DNA from: Crossaster papposus
Taxonomy: Eukaryota; Echinodermata; Asteroidea; Velatida; Solasteridae
Reading direction: 5' to 3'
Assembly (NCBI GenBank): GCA_037893245.1
Contig: JBAIAA010000452.1
Span: 248,001 to 312,000 of the forward strand
DNA length: 64,000 bases
Shown: piece after piece, positions 49,901-62,635 of the stretch
Position numbering within the stretch: position 1 is the first letter of the stretch
How the letters are laid out: every line of letters begins with the position of its first letter
Notes under the pieces: model-generated
The model's input: only the letters and a program-made list of their open reading frames with translations
Told to the model about the DNA's origin: nothing
Databases searched by the model: none
Translations under genes and position numbers: made by a program

Positions 49901-50298
49901 ATTTGACCTGGGGCATGCTTTGTTAGTATTTTATTTCGATTTTCTGAAAATGTTAACGTTAACACACGCGTTTCAAATTCGCCATAGGTTTGTGCACACA
50001 ATCCCCGCCCACAAATAAGGGCATGAAGGAAAGCATGCCCCGGGAAGGGGCTGGGTGTTAGGAGATAGAGGGGGGCATCCAGGAATGGCAAAATTAGCAA
50101 TTTGACCCGGGGCATGCTTTGTTAGTATTTTATTTCGATTTTCTGAAAATTTTAACGTTAACACACGCTTTTCAAATTCGCCATAGGTTTGTGCACACAA
50201 TCCCCGCCCACAAATAAGGGCATGAAGGAAAGCATGCCCCGGGAAGGGGCTGGGTGTTAGGAGATAGAGGGGGGCCTCCAGGAATGGCAAAATTAGCA
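49901..50298 (+). repeat. Last two domain C monomers
   Basis: Monomer 49901 has GACCTGG with AAAATGTTAAC and CATCCAGG. Monomer 50100 has CTTTTC but the normal GCACACAATCC, so it separates two marks that are otherwise always together. After 50298 the domain C marks stop and domain D marks begin. Confidence 0.8.
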
Positions 50299-51890
50299 AT
50301 TTGACCCGGGGCATGCTTTGTTAGTATTTTATTTCGATTTTCTGAAAAGTTTAACGTTAACACACGCGTTTCAAATTCGCCATAGGTTTGTGCACACAAT
50401 CCCCGCCCACAAATAAGGGCATGAAGGAAAGCATGCCCCGGGAAGGGGCTGTGTGTTAAGAGATAGAGGGGGGCCTCCAGGAATGGCAAAATTAGCAATT
50501 TGACCCGGGGCATGCTTTGTTAGTATTTTATTTCGATTTTCTGAAAACGTTAACGTTAACACACGCGTTTCAAATTCGCCATAGGTTTGTGCACACAATC
50601 CCCGCCCACAAATAAGGGCATGAAGGAAAGCATGCCCCGGGAAGGGGCTGGGTGTTAGGAGATAGAGGGGGGCCTCCAGGAATGGCAAAATTAGCAATTT
50701 GACCCGGGGCATGCTTTGTTAGTATTTTATTTCGATTTTCTGAAAATGTTAACGTTAACACACGCGTTTCAAATTCGCCATAGGTTTGTGCACACAATCC
50801 CCGCCCACAAATAAGGGCATGAAGGAAAGCATGCCCCGGGAAGGGGCTGGGTGTTAGGAGATAGAGGGGGGCCTCCAGGAATGGCAAAATTAGCAATTTG
50901 ACCCGGGACATGCTTTGTTAGTATTTTATTTCGATTTTCTGAAAACTTTAACGTTAACACACGCGTTTCAAATTCGCCATAGGTTTGTGCACACAATCCC
51001 CGCCCACAAATAAGGGCATGAAGGAAAGCATGCCCCGGGAAGGGGCTGGGTGTTAGGAGATAGAGGGGGGCCTCCAGGAATGGAAAAATTAGCAATTTGA
51101 CCCGGGGCATGCTTTGTTAGTATTTTATTTCGATTTTCTGAAAATTGTAACGTTAACACACGCGTTTCAAATTCGCCATAGGTTTGTGCACACAATCCCC
51201 GCCCACAAATAAGGGCATGAAGGAAAGCATGCCCCGGGAAGGGGCTGGGTGTTTGGAGATAGAGGGGGGCCTCCAGGAATGGCAAAATTAGCAATTTGAC
51301 CCGGGGCATGCTTTGTTAGTATTTTATTTCGATTTTCTGAAAAGTTTAACGTTAACACACGCGTTTCAAATTCGCCATAGGTTTGTGCACACAATCCCCG
51401 CCCACAAATAAGGGCATGAAGGAAAGCATGCCCCGGGAAGGGGCTGTGTGTTAAGAGATAGAGGGGGGCCTCCAGGAATGGCAAAATTAGCAATTTGACC
51501 CGGGGCATGCTTTGTTAGTATTTTATTTCGATTTTCTGAAAACGTTAACGTTAACACACGCGTTTCAAATTCGCCATAGGTTTGTGCACACAATCCCCGC
51601 CCACAAATAAGGGCATGAAGGAAAGCATGCCCCGGGAAGGGGCTGGGTGTTAGGAGATAGAGGGGGGCCTCCAGGAATGGCAAAATTAGCAATTTGACCC
51701 GGGGCATGCTTTGTTAGTATTTTATTTCGATTTTCTGAAAATTGTAACGTTAACACACGCGTTTCAAATTCGCCATAGGTTTGTGCACACAATCCCCGCC
51801 CACAAATAAGGGCATGAAGGAAAGCATGCCCCGCGAAGGGGCTGGGTGTTAGGAGATAGAGGGGGGCCTCCAGGAATGGCAAAATTAGCA
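50299..51890 (+). repeat. Domain D start, two monomers repeated at 995-bp spacing
   Basis: The pair 50299-50696 (AAAGTTTAACG with CTGTGTGTTAAGAG, then AAAACGTTAACG) recurs at 51294-51691. The three monomers between (50697, 50896, 51095) carry GACCCGGGACATGC, AAAACTTTAACG with ATGGAAAAATT, and AAAATTGTAAC with GTGTTTGGAG. The last monomer (51692) has CCCCGCGAAGG, a mark of the following units. Confidence 0.86.
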
Positions 51891-53486
51891 ATTTGACCCG
51901 GGGCATGCTTTGTTAGTATTTTATTTCGATTTTCCGAAATGTTAACGTTAACACACGCGTTTCAAATTCGCCATAGGTTTGTGCACACAATCCCCGCCCA
52001 CAAATAAGGGCATGAAGGAAAGCATGCCCCGGGAAGGGGCTGGGTGTTAGGAGATAGAGGGGGGCCTCCAGGTATGGCAAAATTAGCAATTTGACCCGCG
52101 GCATGCTTTGTTAGTATTTTATTTCGATTTTCTGAAAATTGTAACGTTAACACACGCGTTTCAAATTCGCCATAGGTTTGTGCACACAATCCCCGCCCAC
52201 AAATAAGGGCATGAAGGAAAGCATGCCCCGGAAAGGGGCTGGGTGTTAGGAGATAGAGGGGGGCCTCCAGGAATGGCAAAATTAGCAATTTGACCCGGGG
52301 CATGCTTTGTTAGTATTTTATTTCGATTTTCTGAAAATGTTAACGTTAACACACGCGTTTCAAATTCGCCATAGGTTTGTGCACACAATCCCCGCCCACA
52401 AATAAGGGCATGAAGGAAAGCATGCCCCGGGAAGGGGCTGGGTGTTAGGAGATAGAGGGGGGCCTCCAGGAATGGCAAAATTAGCAATTTGACCCGGGGC
52501 ATGCTTTGTTAGTATTTTATTTCGATTTTCTGAACATTTTAACGTTAACACACGCGTTTCAAATTCGCCATAGGTTTGTGCACACAATCCCCGCCCACAA
52601 ATAAGGGCATGAAGGAAAGCATGCCCCGGGAAGGGGCTGGGTGTTAGAAGATACAGGGGGGCCTCCAGGAATGGCAAAATTAGCAATTTGACCCGGGGCA
52701 TGCTTTGTTAGTATTTTATTTCGATTTTCTGAAAATGTTAACGTTAACACACGCGTTTCAAATTCGTCATAGGTTTGTGCACACAATCCCCGCCCACAAA
52801 TAAGGGCATGAAGGAACGCATGCCCCGGGAAGGGGCTGGGTGTTAGGCCAGGAGATAGAGGAGGGCCTCCAGGAATGGCAAAATTAGCAATTTGACCCGG
52901 GGCATGCTTTGTTAGTATTTTATTTCGATTTTCTGAAACCTTTAACGTTAACACACGCGTTTCAAATTCGCCATAGGTTTGTGCACACAATCCCCGCCCA
53001 CACATAAGGGCATGAAGGAAAGCATGCCCCGGGAAGGGGCTGGGTGTTAGGAGATAGAGGGGGGCCTCCAGGAATGGCAAAATTAGCAATTTGACCCGGG
53101 GCATGCTTTGTTAGTATTGTATTTCGATTTTCTGAAAATTGTAACGTTAACACACGCGTTTCAAATTCGCCATAGGTTTGTGCACACAATCCCCGCCCAC
53201 AAATAAGGGCATGAAGGAAAGCATGCCCCGGGAAGGGGCTGGGTGTTAGGAGATAGAGGGGGGCCTCCAGGAATGGCAAAATTAGCAATTTGACCCGGGG
53301 CATGCTTTGTTAGTATTTTATTTCGATTTTCTGAAAATTGTAACGTTAACACACGCGTTTCAAATTCGCCATAGGTTTGTGCACACAATCCCCGCCCACA
53401 AATAAGGGCATGAAGGAGAGCATGCCCCGCGAAGGGGATGGGTGTTAGGAGATAGAGGGGGGCCTCCAGGAATGGCAAAATTAGCA
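51891..53486 (+). repeat. Domain D 8-monomer HOR, copy 1 (1596 bp)
   Basis: Monomers: 51891 (TTTTCCGAAATG, 198 bp), 52089 (CCCCGGAAAGG), 52288, 52487 (GAACATTTT, AGATACAGG), 52686 (CGTCATAGG, GGAACGCATG, GAGGAGGG, 5-bp insertion), 52890 (GAAACCTTT, CACACATAAGG), 53089 (GTATTGTATTTC, AAAATTGTAAC) and 53288 (CCCCGCGAAGG). The next TTTTCCGAAATG monomer starts at 53487. Confidence 0.9.
52686..52889 (+). repeat. 204-bp monomer with a 5-bp insertion
   Basis: GTTAGGCCAGGAGATAG replaces GTTAGGAGATAG, adding CCAGG. It is the only insertion longer than one base in the window. The sister monomer at 54481 has the same CGTCATAGG, GGAACGCATG and GAGGAGGG marks without the insertion, so it occurred after the two units separated or was lost by exchange. 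Confidence 0.93.
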
Positions 53487-55077
53487 ATTTGACCCGGGGC
53501 ATGCTTTGTTAGTATTTTATTTCGATTTTCCGAAATGTTAACGTTAACACACGCGTTTCAAATTCGCCATAGGTTTGTGCACACAATCCCCGCCCACAAA
53601 TAAGGGCATGAAGGAAAGCATGCCCCGGGAAGGGGGTGGGTGTTAGGAGATAGAGGGGGGCCTCCAGGAATGGCAAAATTAGCATTTTGACCCGGGGCAT
53701 GCTTTGTTAGTATTTTATTTCGATTTTCTGAAAATGTTAACGTTAACACACGCGTTTCAAATTCGCCATAGGTTTGTGCACACAATCCCCGCCCACAAAT
53801 AAGGGCATGAAGGAAAGCATGCCCCGGGAAGGGGCTGGGTGTTAGGAGATAGAGGGGGGCCTCCAGGAATGGCAAAATTAGCAATTTGACCCGGGGCATG
53901 CTTTGTTAGTATTTTATTTCGATTTTCTGAAAATTGTAACGTTAACACACGCGTTTCAAATTCGCCATAGGTTTGTGCACACAATCCCCGCCCACAAATA
54001 AGGGCATGAAGGAAAGCATGCCCCGGAAAGGGGCTGGGTGTTAGGAGATAGAGGGGGGCCTCCAGGAATGGCAAAATTAGCAATTTGACCCGGGGCATGC
54101 TTTGTTAGTATTTTATTTCGATTTTCTGAAAATGTTAACGTTAACACACGCGTTTCAAATTCGCGATAGGTTTGTGCACACAATCCCCGCCCACAAATAA
54201 GGGCATGAAGGAAAGCATGCCCCGGGAAGGGGCTGGGTGTTAGGAGATAGAGGGGGGCCTCCAGGAATGGCAAAATTAGCAATTTGACCCGGGGCATGCT
54301 TTGTTAGTATTTTATTTCGATTTTCTGAACATTTTAACGTTAACACACGCGTTTCAAATTCGCCATAGGTTTGTGCACACAATCCCCGCCCACAAATAAG
54401 GGCATGAAGGAAAGCATGCCCCGGGAAGGGGCTGGGTGTTAGAAGATACAGGGGGGCCTCCAGGAATGGCAAAATTAGCAATTTGACCCGGGGCATGCTT
54501 TGTTAGTATTTTATTTCGATTTTCTGAAAATGTTAACGTTAACACACGCGTTTCAAATTCGTCATAGGTTTGTGCACACAATCCCCGCCCACAAATAAGG
54601 GCATGAAGGAACGCATGCCCCGGGAAGGGGCTGGGTGTTAGGAGATAGAGGAGGGCCTCCAGGAATGGCAAAATTAGCAATTTGACCCGGGGCATGCTTT
54701 GTTAGTATTGTATTTCGATTTTCTGAAAATTGTAACGTTAACACACGCGTTTCAAATTCGCTATAGGTTTGTGCACACAATCCCCGCCCACAAATAAGGG
54801 CATGAAGGAAAGCATGCCCCGGGAAGGGGCTGGGTGTTAGGAGATAGAGGGGGGCCTCCAGGAATGGCAAAATTAGCAATTTGACCCGGGGCATGCTTTG
54901 TTAGTATTTTATTTCGATTTTCTGAAAATTGTAACGTTAACACACGCGTTTCAAATTCGCCATAGGTTTGTGCACACAATCCCCGCCCACAAATAAAGGC
55001 ATGAAGGAAAGCATGCCCCGCGAAGGGGCTGGGTGTTAGGAGATAGAGGGGGGCCTCCAGGAATGGCAAAATTAGCA
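53487..55077 (+). repeat. Domain D 8-monomer HOR, copy 2 (1591 bp)
   Basis: The TTTTCCGAAATG start, CCCCGGAAAGG, AGATACAGG, GGAACGCATG, GTATTGTATTTC and CCCCGCGAAGG monomers return in order. Compared with copy 1 there is an extra consensus-like monomer (53685) and the GAAACCTTT monomer is missing, so equal monomer counts hide two opposite changes. Monomer 54083 has CGCGATAGG. Confidence 0.88.
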
Positions 55078-55474
55078 ATTTGACCCGGGGCATGCTTTGT
55101 TAGTATTTTATTTCGATTTTCCGAAATGTTAACGTTAACACACGCGTTTCAAATTCGCCATAGGTTTGTGCACACAATCCCCGCCCACAAATAAGGGCAT
55201 GAAGGAAAGCATGCCCCGGGAAGGGGCTGGGTGTTAGGAGATAGAGGGGGGCCTCCAGGAATGGCAAAATTAGCAATTTGACCCGGGGCATGCTTTGTTA
55301 GTATTTTATTTCGATTTTCTGAAAATGTTAACGTTAACACACGCGTTTCAAATTCGCGATAGGTTTGTGCACACAATCCCCGCCCACAAATAAGGACATG
55401 AAGGAAAGCATGCCCCGGGAAAGGGCTGGGTGTTAGGAGATAGAGGGGGGCCTCCAGGAATGGCAAAATTAGCA
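55078..55474 (+). repeat. Two monomers opening the next domain D segment
   Basis: Monomer 55078 is the TTTTCCGAAATG type (198 bp). Monomer 55276 has CGCGATAGG, as 54083 does, plus AAGGACATG. They correspond to the start of the 8-monomer unit with its CCCCGGAAAGG monomer missing. Confidence 0.82.
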
Positions 55475-56668
55475 ATTTGACCCGGGGCATGCTTTGTTAG
55501 TATTTTATTTCGATTTTCTGAACATTTTAACGTTAACACACGCGTTTCAAATTCGCCATAGGTTTGTGCACACAATCCCCGCCCACAAATAAGGGCATGA
55601 AGGAAAGCATGCCCCGGGAAGGGGCTGGGTGTTAGAATATACAGGGGGGCCTCCAGGAATGGCAAAATTAGCAATTTGACCCGGGGCATGCTTTGTTAGT
55701 ATTTTATTTCGATTTTCTGAAAATGTTAACGTTAACACACGCGTTTCAAATTCGCCATAGGTTTGTGCACACAATCCCCGCCCACAAATAAGGGCATGAA
55801 GGAAAGCATGCCCCGGGAAGGGGCTGGGTGTTAGGAGATAGAGGGGGGCCTCCAGGAATGGCAAAATTAGCAATTTGACCCGGGGCATGCTTTGTTAGTA
55901 TTTTATTTCGATTTTCTGAACATTTTAACGTTAACACACGCGTTTCAAATTCGCCATAGGTTTGTGCACACAATCCCCGCCCACAAATAAGGGCATGAAG
56001 GAAAGCATGCCCCGGGAAGGGGCTGGGTGTTAGAATATACAGGGGGGCCTCCAGGAATGGCAAAATTAGCAATTTGACCCTAGGCATGCTTTGTTAGTAT
56101 TTTATTTCGATTTTCTGAAAATGTTAACGTTAACACACGCGTTTCAAATTCGTCATAGGTTTGTGCACACAATCCCCGCCCACAAATAAGGGCATGAAGG
56201 AACGCATGCCCCGGGAAGGGGCTGGGTGTTAGGAGATAGAGGAGGGCCTCCAGGAATGGCAAAATTAGCAATTTGACCCGGGGCATGCTTTGTTAGTATT
56301 TTATTTCGATTTTCTGAAACCTTTAACGTTAACACACGCGTTTCAAATTCGCCATAGGTTTGTGCACACAATCCCCGCCCACACATAAGGGCATGAAGGA
56401 AAGCATGCCCCGGGAAGGGGCTGGGTGTTAGGAGATAGAGGGGGGCCTCCAGTAATGGCAAAATTAGCAATTTGACCCGGGGCATGCTTTGTTAGTATTG
56501 TATTTCGATTTTCTGAAAATTGTAACGTTAACACACGCGTTTCAAATTCGCCATAGGTTTGTGCACACAATCCCCGCCCACAAATAAGGGCATGAAGGAA
56601 AGCATGCCCCGGGAAGGGGCTGGGTGTTAGGAGATAGAGGGGGGCCTCCAGGAATGGCAAAATTAGCA
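55475..56668 (+). repeat. Domain D hexamer, copy 1 (1194 bp)
   Basis: Order: GAACATTTT with GAATATACAGG (55475), consensus (55674), GAACATTTT with GAATATACAGG (55873), GACCCTAGG with GGAACGCATG (56072), GAAACCTTT with CACACATAAGG (56271), and GTATTGTATTTC (56470). Monomers 55475 and 55873 are near-identical. Confidence 0.88.
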
Positions 56669-58459
56669 ATTTGACCCGGGGCATGCTTTGTTAGTATTTT
56701 ATTTCGATTTTCTGAACATTTTAACGTTAACACACGCGTTTCAAATTCGCCATAGGTTTGTGCACACAATCCCCGCCCACAAATAAGGGCATGAAGGAAA
56801 GCATGCCCCGGGAAGGGGCTGGGTGTTAGAATATACAGGGGGGCCTCCAGGAATGGCAAAATTAGCAATTTGACCCGGGGCATGCTTTGTTAGTATTTTA
56901 TTTCGATTTTCTGAAAATGTTAACGTTAACACACGCGTTTCAAATTCGCCATAGGTTTGTGCACACAATCCCCGCCCACAAATAAGGGCATGAAGGAAAG
57001 CATGCCCCGGGAAGGGGCTGGGTGTTAGGAGATAGAGGGGGGCCTCCAGGAATGGCAAAATTAGCAATTTGACCCGGGGCATGCTTTGTTAGTATTTTAT
57101 TTCGATTTTCTGAACATTTTAACGTTAACACACGCGTTTCAAATTCGCCATAGGTTTGTGCACACAATCCCCGCCCACAAATAAGGGCATGAAGGAAAGC
57201 ATGCCCCGGGAAGGGGCTCGGTGTTAGAATATACAGGGGGGCCTCCAGGAATGGCAAAATTAGCAATTTGACCCTAGGCATGCTTTGTTAGTATTTTATT
57301 TCGATTTTCTGAAAATGTTAACGTTAACACACGCGTTTCAAATTCGTCATAGGTTTGTGCACACAATCCCCGCCCACAAATAAGGGCATGAAGGAACGCA
57401 TGCCCCGGGAAGGGGCTGGGTGTTAGGAGATAGAGGAGGGCCTCCAGGAATGGCAAAATTAGCAATTTGACCCGGGGCATGCTTTGTTAGTATTTTATTT
57501 CGATTTTCTGAAACCTTTAACGTTAACACACGCGTTTCAAATTCGCCATAGGTTTGTGCACACAATCCCCGCCCACACATAAGGGCATGAAGGAAAGCAT
57601 GCCCCGGGAAGGGGCTGGGTGTTAGGAGATAGAGGGGGGCCTCCAGGAATGGCAAAATTAGCAATTTGACCCGGGGCATGCTTTGTTAGTATTTTATTTC
57701 GATTTTCTGAACATTTTAACGTTAACACACGCGTTTCAAATTCGCCATAGGTTTGTGCACACAATCCCCGCCCACAAATAAGGGCATGAAGGAAAGCATG
57801 CCCCGGGAAGGGGCTCGGTGTTAGAATATACAGGGGGGCCTCCAGGAATGGCAAAATTAGCAATTTGACCATAGGCATGCTTTGTTAGTATTTTATTTCG
57901 ATTTTCTGAAAATGTTAACGTTAACACACGCGTTTCAAATTCGTCATAGGTTTGTGCACACAATCCCCGCCCACAAATAAGGGCATGAAGGAACGCATGC
58001 CCCGGGAAGGGGCTGGGTGTTAGGAGATAGAGGAGGGCCTCCAGGAATGGCAAAATTAGCAATTTGACCCGGGGCATGCTTTGTTAGTATTTTATTTCGA
58101 TTTTCTGAAACCTTTAACGTTAACACACGCGTTTCAAATTCGCCATAGGTTTGTGCACACAATCCCCGCCCACACATAAGGGCATGAAGGAAAGCATGCC
58201 CCGGGAAGGGGCTGGGTGTTAGGAGATAGAGGGGGGCCTCCAGGAATGGCAAAATTAGCAATTTGACCCGGGGCATGCTTTGTTAGTATTGTATTTCGAT
58301 TTTCTGAAAATTGTAACGTTAACACACGCGTTTCAAATTCGCCATAGGTTTGTGCACACAATCCCCGCCCACAAATAAGGGCATGAAGGAAAGCATGCCC
58401 CGCGAAGGGGCTGGGTGTTAGGAGATAGAGGGGGGCCTCCAGGAATGGCAAAATTAGCG
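56669..58459 (+). repeat. Domain D hexamer, copy 2 plus partial third round
   Basis: Five monomers repeat the hexamer at 1194 bp distance. Then, instead of GTATTGTATTTC, the GAATATACAGG (57664), GGAACGCATG (57863) and GAAACCTTT (58062) monomers come again before GTATTGTATTTC (58261). The rare GGGGCTCGGTG change marks both 57067 and 57664, which identifies 57664 as a re-copied 57067. Confidence 0.87.
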
Positions 58460-60646
58460 ATTTGACCCGGGGCATGCTTTGTTAGTATTTTATTTCGATT
58501 TTCCGAATTGTTAACGTTAACACACGCGTTTCAAATTCGCCATAGGTTTGTGCACACAATCCCCGCCCACAAATAAGGGCATGAAGGAAAGCATGCCCCG
58601 GGAAGGGGCTGGGTGTTAGGAGATAGAGGGGGGCCTCCAGGTATGGCAAAATTAGCAATTTGACCCGGGGCATGCTTTGTTAGTATTTTATTTCGATTTT
58701 CTGAAAATTGTAACGTTAACACACGCGTTTCAAATTCGCCATAGGTTTGTGCACACAATCCCCGCCCACAAATAAGGGCATGAAGGAAAGCATGCCCCGG
58801 AAAGGGGCTGGGTGTTAGGAGATAGAGGGGGGCCTCCAGGAATGGCAAAATTAGCAATTTGACCCGGGGCATGCTTTGTTAGTATTTTATTTCGATTTTC
58901 TGAAACCTTTAACGTTAACACACGCGTTTCAAATTCGCCATAGGTTTGTGCACACAATCCCCGCCCACACATAAGGGCATGAAGGAAAGCATGCCCCGGG
59001 AAGGGGCTGGGTGTTAGGAGATAGAGGGGGGCCTCTAGGAATGGCAAAATTAGCAATTTGACCCGGGGCATGCTTTGTTAGTATTGTATTTCGATTTTCT
59101 GAAAATTGTAACGTTAACACACGCGTTTCAAATTCGCCATAGGTTTGTGCACACAATCCCCGCCCACAAATAAGGGCATGAAGGAAAGCATGCCCCGGGA
59201 AGGGGCTGGGTGTTAGGAGACAGAGGGGGGCCTCCAGGAATGGCAAAATGAGCAATTTGACCCGGGGCATGCTTTGTTAGTATTTTGTTTCGATTTTCTG
59301 AAAATGTTAACGTTAACACACGCGTTTCAAATTCGCCATGGGTTTGTGCACACAATCCCCGCCCACAAATAAGGGCATGAAGGAAAGCATGCCCCGGGAA
59401 GGGGCTGGGTGTTAGGAGATAGAGGGGGGCCTCCAGGAATGGCAAAATTAGCAATTTGACCCGGGGCATGCTTTGTTAGTATTTTATTTCGATTTTCTGA
59501 AAATGTTAACGTTAACACACGCGTTTCAAATTCGCCATAGGTTTGTGCACACAATCCCCGCCCACAAATAAGGGCATGAAGGAAAGCATGCCCCGGGAAG
59601 GGGCTGGGTGTTAGGAGATAGAGGGGGGCCTCCAGGAATGGCAAAATTAGCAATTTGACCCGGGGCATGCTTTGTTAGTATTTTATTTCGATTTTCTGAA
59701 AACTTTAACGTTAACACACGCGTTTCAAATTTGCCATAGGTTTGTGCACACAATCCCCGCCCACAAATAAGGGCATGAAGGAAAGCATGCCCCGGGAAGG
59801 GGCTGGGTGTTAGGAGATAGAGGGGGGCCTCCAGGAATGGCAAAATTAGCAATTTGACCCGGGGCATGCTTTGTTAGTATTTTATTTCGATTTTCTGAAA
59901 ATGTTAACGTTAACACACGCGTTTCAAATTCGCCATAGGTTTGTGCACACAATCCCTGCACACAAATAAGGGCATGAAGGAAAGCATGCCCCGGGAAGGG
60001 GCTGGGTGTTAGGAGATAGAGGGGGGCCTCCAGGAATGGCAAAATTAGCAATTTGACCCGGGGCATGCTTTGTTAGTATTTTATTTCGATTTTCTGAAAA
60101 TGTTAACGTTAACACACGCGTTTCAAATTCGCCATAGGTTTGTGCACACAATCCCCGCCCACAAATAAGGGCATGAAGGAAAGCATGCCCCGGGAAGGGG
60201 CTGGGTGTTAGGAGATAGAGGGGGGCCTCCAGGAATGGCAAAATTAGCAATTTGACCCGGGGCATGCTTTGTTAGTATTTTATTTCGATTTTCTGAAAAT
60301 TTTAACGTTAACACACGCGTTTCAAATTCGCCATAGGTTTGTGCACACAATCCCCGCCCACAAATAAGGGCATGAAGGAAAGCATGCCCCGGGAAGGGGC
60401 TGGGTGTTAGGAGATAGAGGGGGGCCTCCAGGAATGGCAAAATTAGCAATTTGACCCGGGGCATGCTTTGTTAGTATTTTATTTCGATTTTCCGAATTGT
60501 TAACGTTAACACACGCGTTTCAAATTCGCCATAGGTTTGTGCACACAATCCCCGCCCACAAATAAGGGCATGAAGGAAAGCATGCCCCGGGAAGGGGCTG
60601 GGTGTTAGGAGATAGAGGGGGGCCTCCAGGAATGGCAAAATTAGCG
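58460..60646 (+). repeat. Domain D 11-monomer HOR, copy 1 (2187 bp)
   Basis: Order: TTTTCCGAATTG with AGGTATGG (58460, 198 bp), CCCCGGAAAGG, GAAACCTTT with CCTCTAGG, GTATTGTATTTC with GAGACAGAGG and AAATGAGC, TTTTGTTTCG with CCATGGG, consensus, AAAACTTTAACG with AATTTGCC, ATCCCTGCAC, consensus, AAAATTTT, and a second TTTTCCGAATTG monomer (60449, 198 bp). The next copy starts at 60647. Confidence 0.9.
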
Positions 60647-62635
60647 ATTTGACCCGGGGCATGCTTTGTTAGTATTTTATTTCGATTTTCCGAATTGTTA
60701 ACGTTAACACACGCGTTTCAAATTCGCCATAGGTTTGTGCACACAATCCCCGCCCACAAATAAGGGCATGAAGGAAAGCATGCCCCGGGAAGGGGCTGGG
60801 TGTTAGGAGATAGAGGGGGGCCTCCAGGTATGGCAAAATTAGCAATTTGACCCGGGGCATGCTTTGTTAGTATTTTATTTCGATTTTCTGAAAATTGTAA
60901 CGTTAACACACGCGTTTCAAATTCGCCATAGGTTTGTGCACACAATCCCCGCCCACAAATAAGGGCATGAAGGAAAGCATGCCCCGGAAAGGGGCTGGGT
61001 GTTAGGAGATAGAGGGGGGCCTCCAGGAATGGCAAAATTAGCAATTTGACCCGGGGCATGCTTTGTTAGTATTTTATTTCGATTTTCTGAAACCTTTAAC
61101 GTTAACACACGCGTTTCAAATTCGCCATAGGTTTGTGCACACAATCCCCGCCCACACATAAGGGCATGAAGGAAAGCATTCCCCGGGAAGGGGCTGGGTG
61201 TTAGGAGATAGAGGGGGGCCTCTAGGAATGGCAAAATTAGCAATTTGACCCGGGGCATGCTTTGTTAGTATTGTATTTCGATTTTCTGAAAATTGTAACG
61301 TTAACACACGCGTTTCAAATTCGCCATAGGTTTGTGCACACAATCCCCGCCCACAAATAAGGGCATGAAGGAAAGCATGCCCCGGGAAGGGGCTGGGTGT
61401 TAGGAGACAGAGGGGGGCCTCCAGGAATGGCAAAATGAGCAATTTGACCCGGGGCATGCTTTGTTAGTATTTTGTTTCGATTTTCTGAAAATGTTAACGT
61501 TAACACAAGCGTTTCAAATTCGCCATGGGTTTGTGCACACAATCCCCGCCCACAAATAAGGGCATGAAGGAAAGCATGCCCCGGGAAGGGGCTGGGTGTT
61601 AGGAGATAGAGGGGGGCCTCCAGGAATGGCAAAATTAGCAATTTGACCCGGGGCATGCTTTGTTAGTATTTTATTTCGATTTTCTGAAAATGTTAACGTT
61701 AACACACGCGTTTCAAATTCGCCATAGGTTTGTGCACACAATCCCCGCCCACAAATAAGGGCATGAAGGAAAGCATGCCCCGGGAAGGGGCTGGGTGTTA
61801 GGAGATAGAGGGGGGCCTCCAGGAATGGCAAAATTAGCAATTTGACCCGGGGCATGCTTTGTTAGTATTTTATTTCGATTTTCTGAAAACTTTAACGTTA
61901 ACACACGCGTTTCAAATTTGCCATAGGTTTGTGCACACAATCCCCGCCCACAAATAAGGGCATGAAGGAAAGCATGCCCCGGGAAGGGGCTGGGTGTTAG
62001 GAGATAGAGGGGGGCCTCCAGGAATGGCAAAATTAGCAATTTGACCCGGGGCATGCTTTGTTAGTATTTTATTTCGATTTTCTGAAAATGTTAACGTTAA
62101 CACACGCGTTTCAAATTCGCCATAGGTTTGTGCACACAATCCCCGCCCACAAATAAGGGCATGAAGGAAAGCATGCCCCGGGAAGGGGCTGGGTGTTAGG
62201 AGATAGAGGGGGGCCTCCAGGAATGGCAAAATTAGCAATTTGACCCGGGGCATGCTTTGTTAGTATTTTATTTCGATTTTCTGAAAATGTTAACGTTAAC
62301 ACACGCGTTTCAAATTCGCCATAGGTTTGTGCACACAATCCCCGCCCACAAATAAGGGCATGAAGGAAAGCATGCCCCGGGAAGGGGCTGGGTGTTAGGA
62401 GATAGAGGGGGGCCTCCAGGAATGGCAAAATTAGCAATTTGACCCGGGGCATGCTTTGTTAGTATTTTATTTCGATTTTCTGAAAATTTTAACGTTAACA
62501 CACGCGTTTCAAATTCGCCATAGGTTTGTGCACACAATCCCCGCCCACAAATAAGGGCATGAAGGAAAGCATGCCCCGGGAAGGGGCTGGGTGTTAGGAG
62601 ATAGAGGGGGGCCTCCAGGAATGGCAAAATTAGCA
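60647..62635 (+). repeat. Domain D 11-monomer HOR, copy 2 (ten monomers present)
   Basis: The first ten monomers follow copy 1 mark for mark over 1989 bp. By eye about four bases differ: AGCATTCCCC at 61180, CACAAGCG near 61507, and the two changes of ATCCCTGCAC that are absent here. The eleventh monomer, TTTTCCGAATTG, is not present; a consensus-like monomer follows. Confidence 0.9.
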
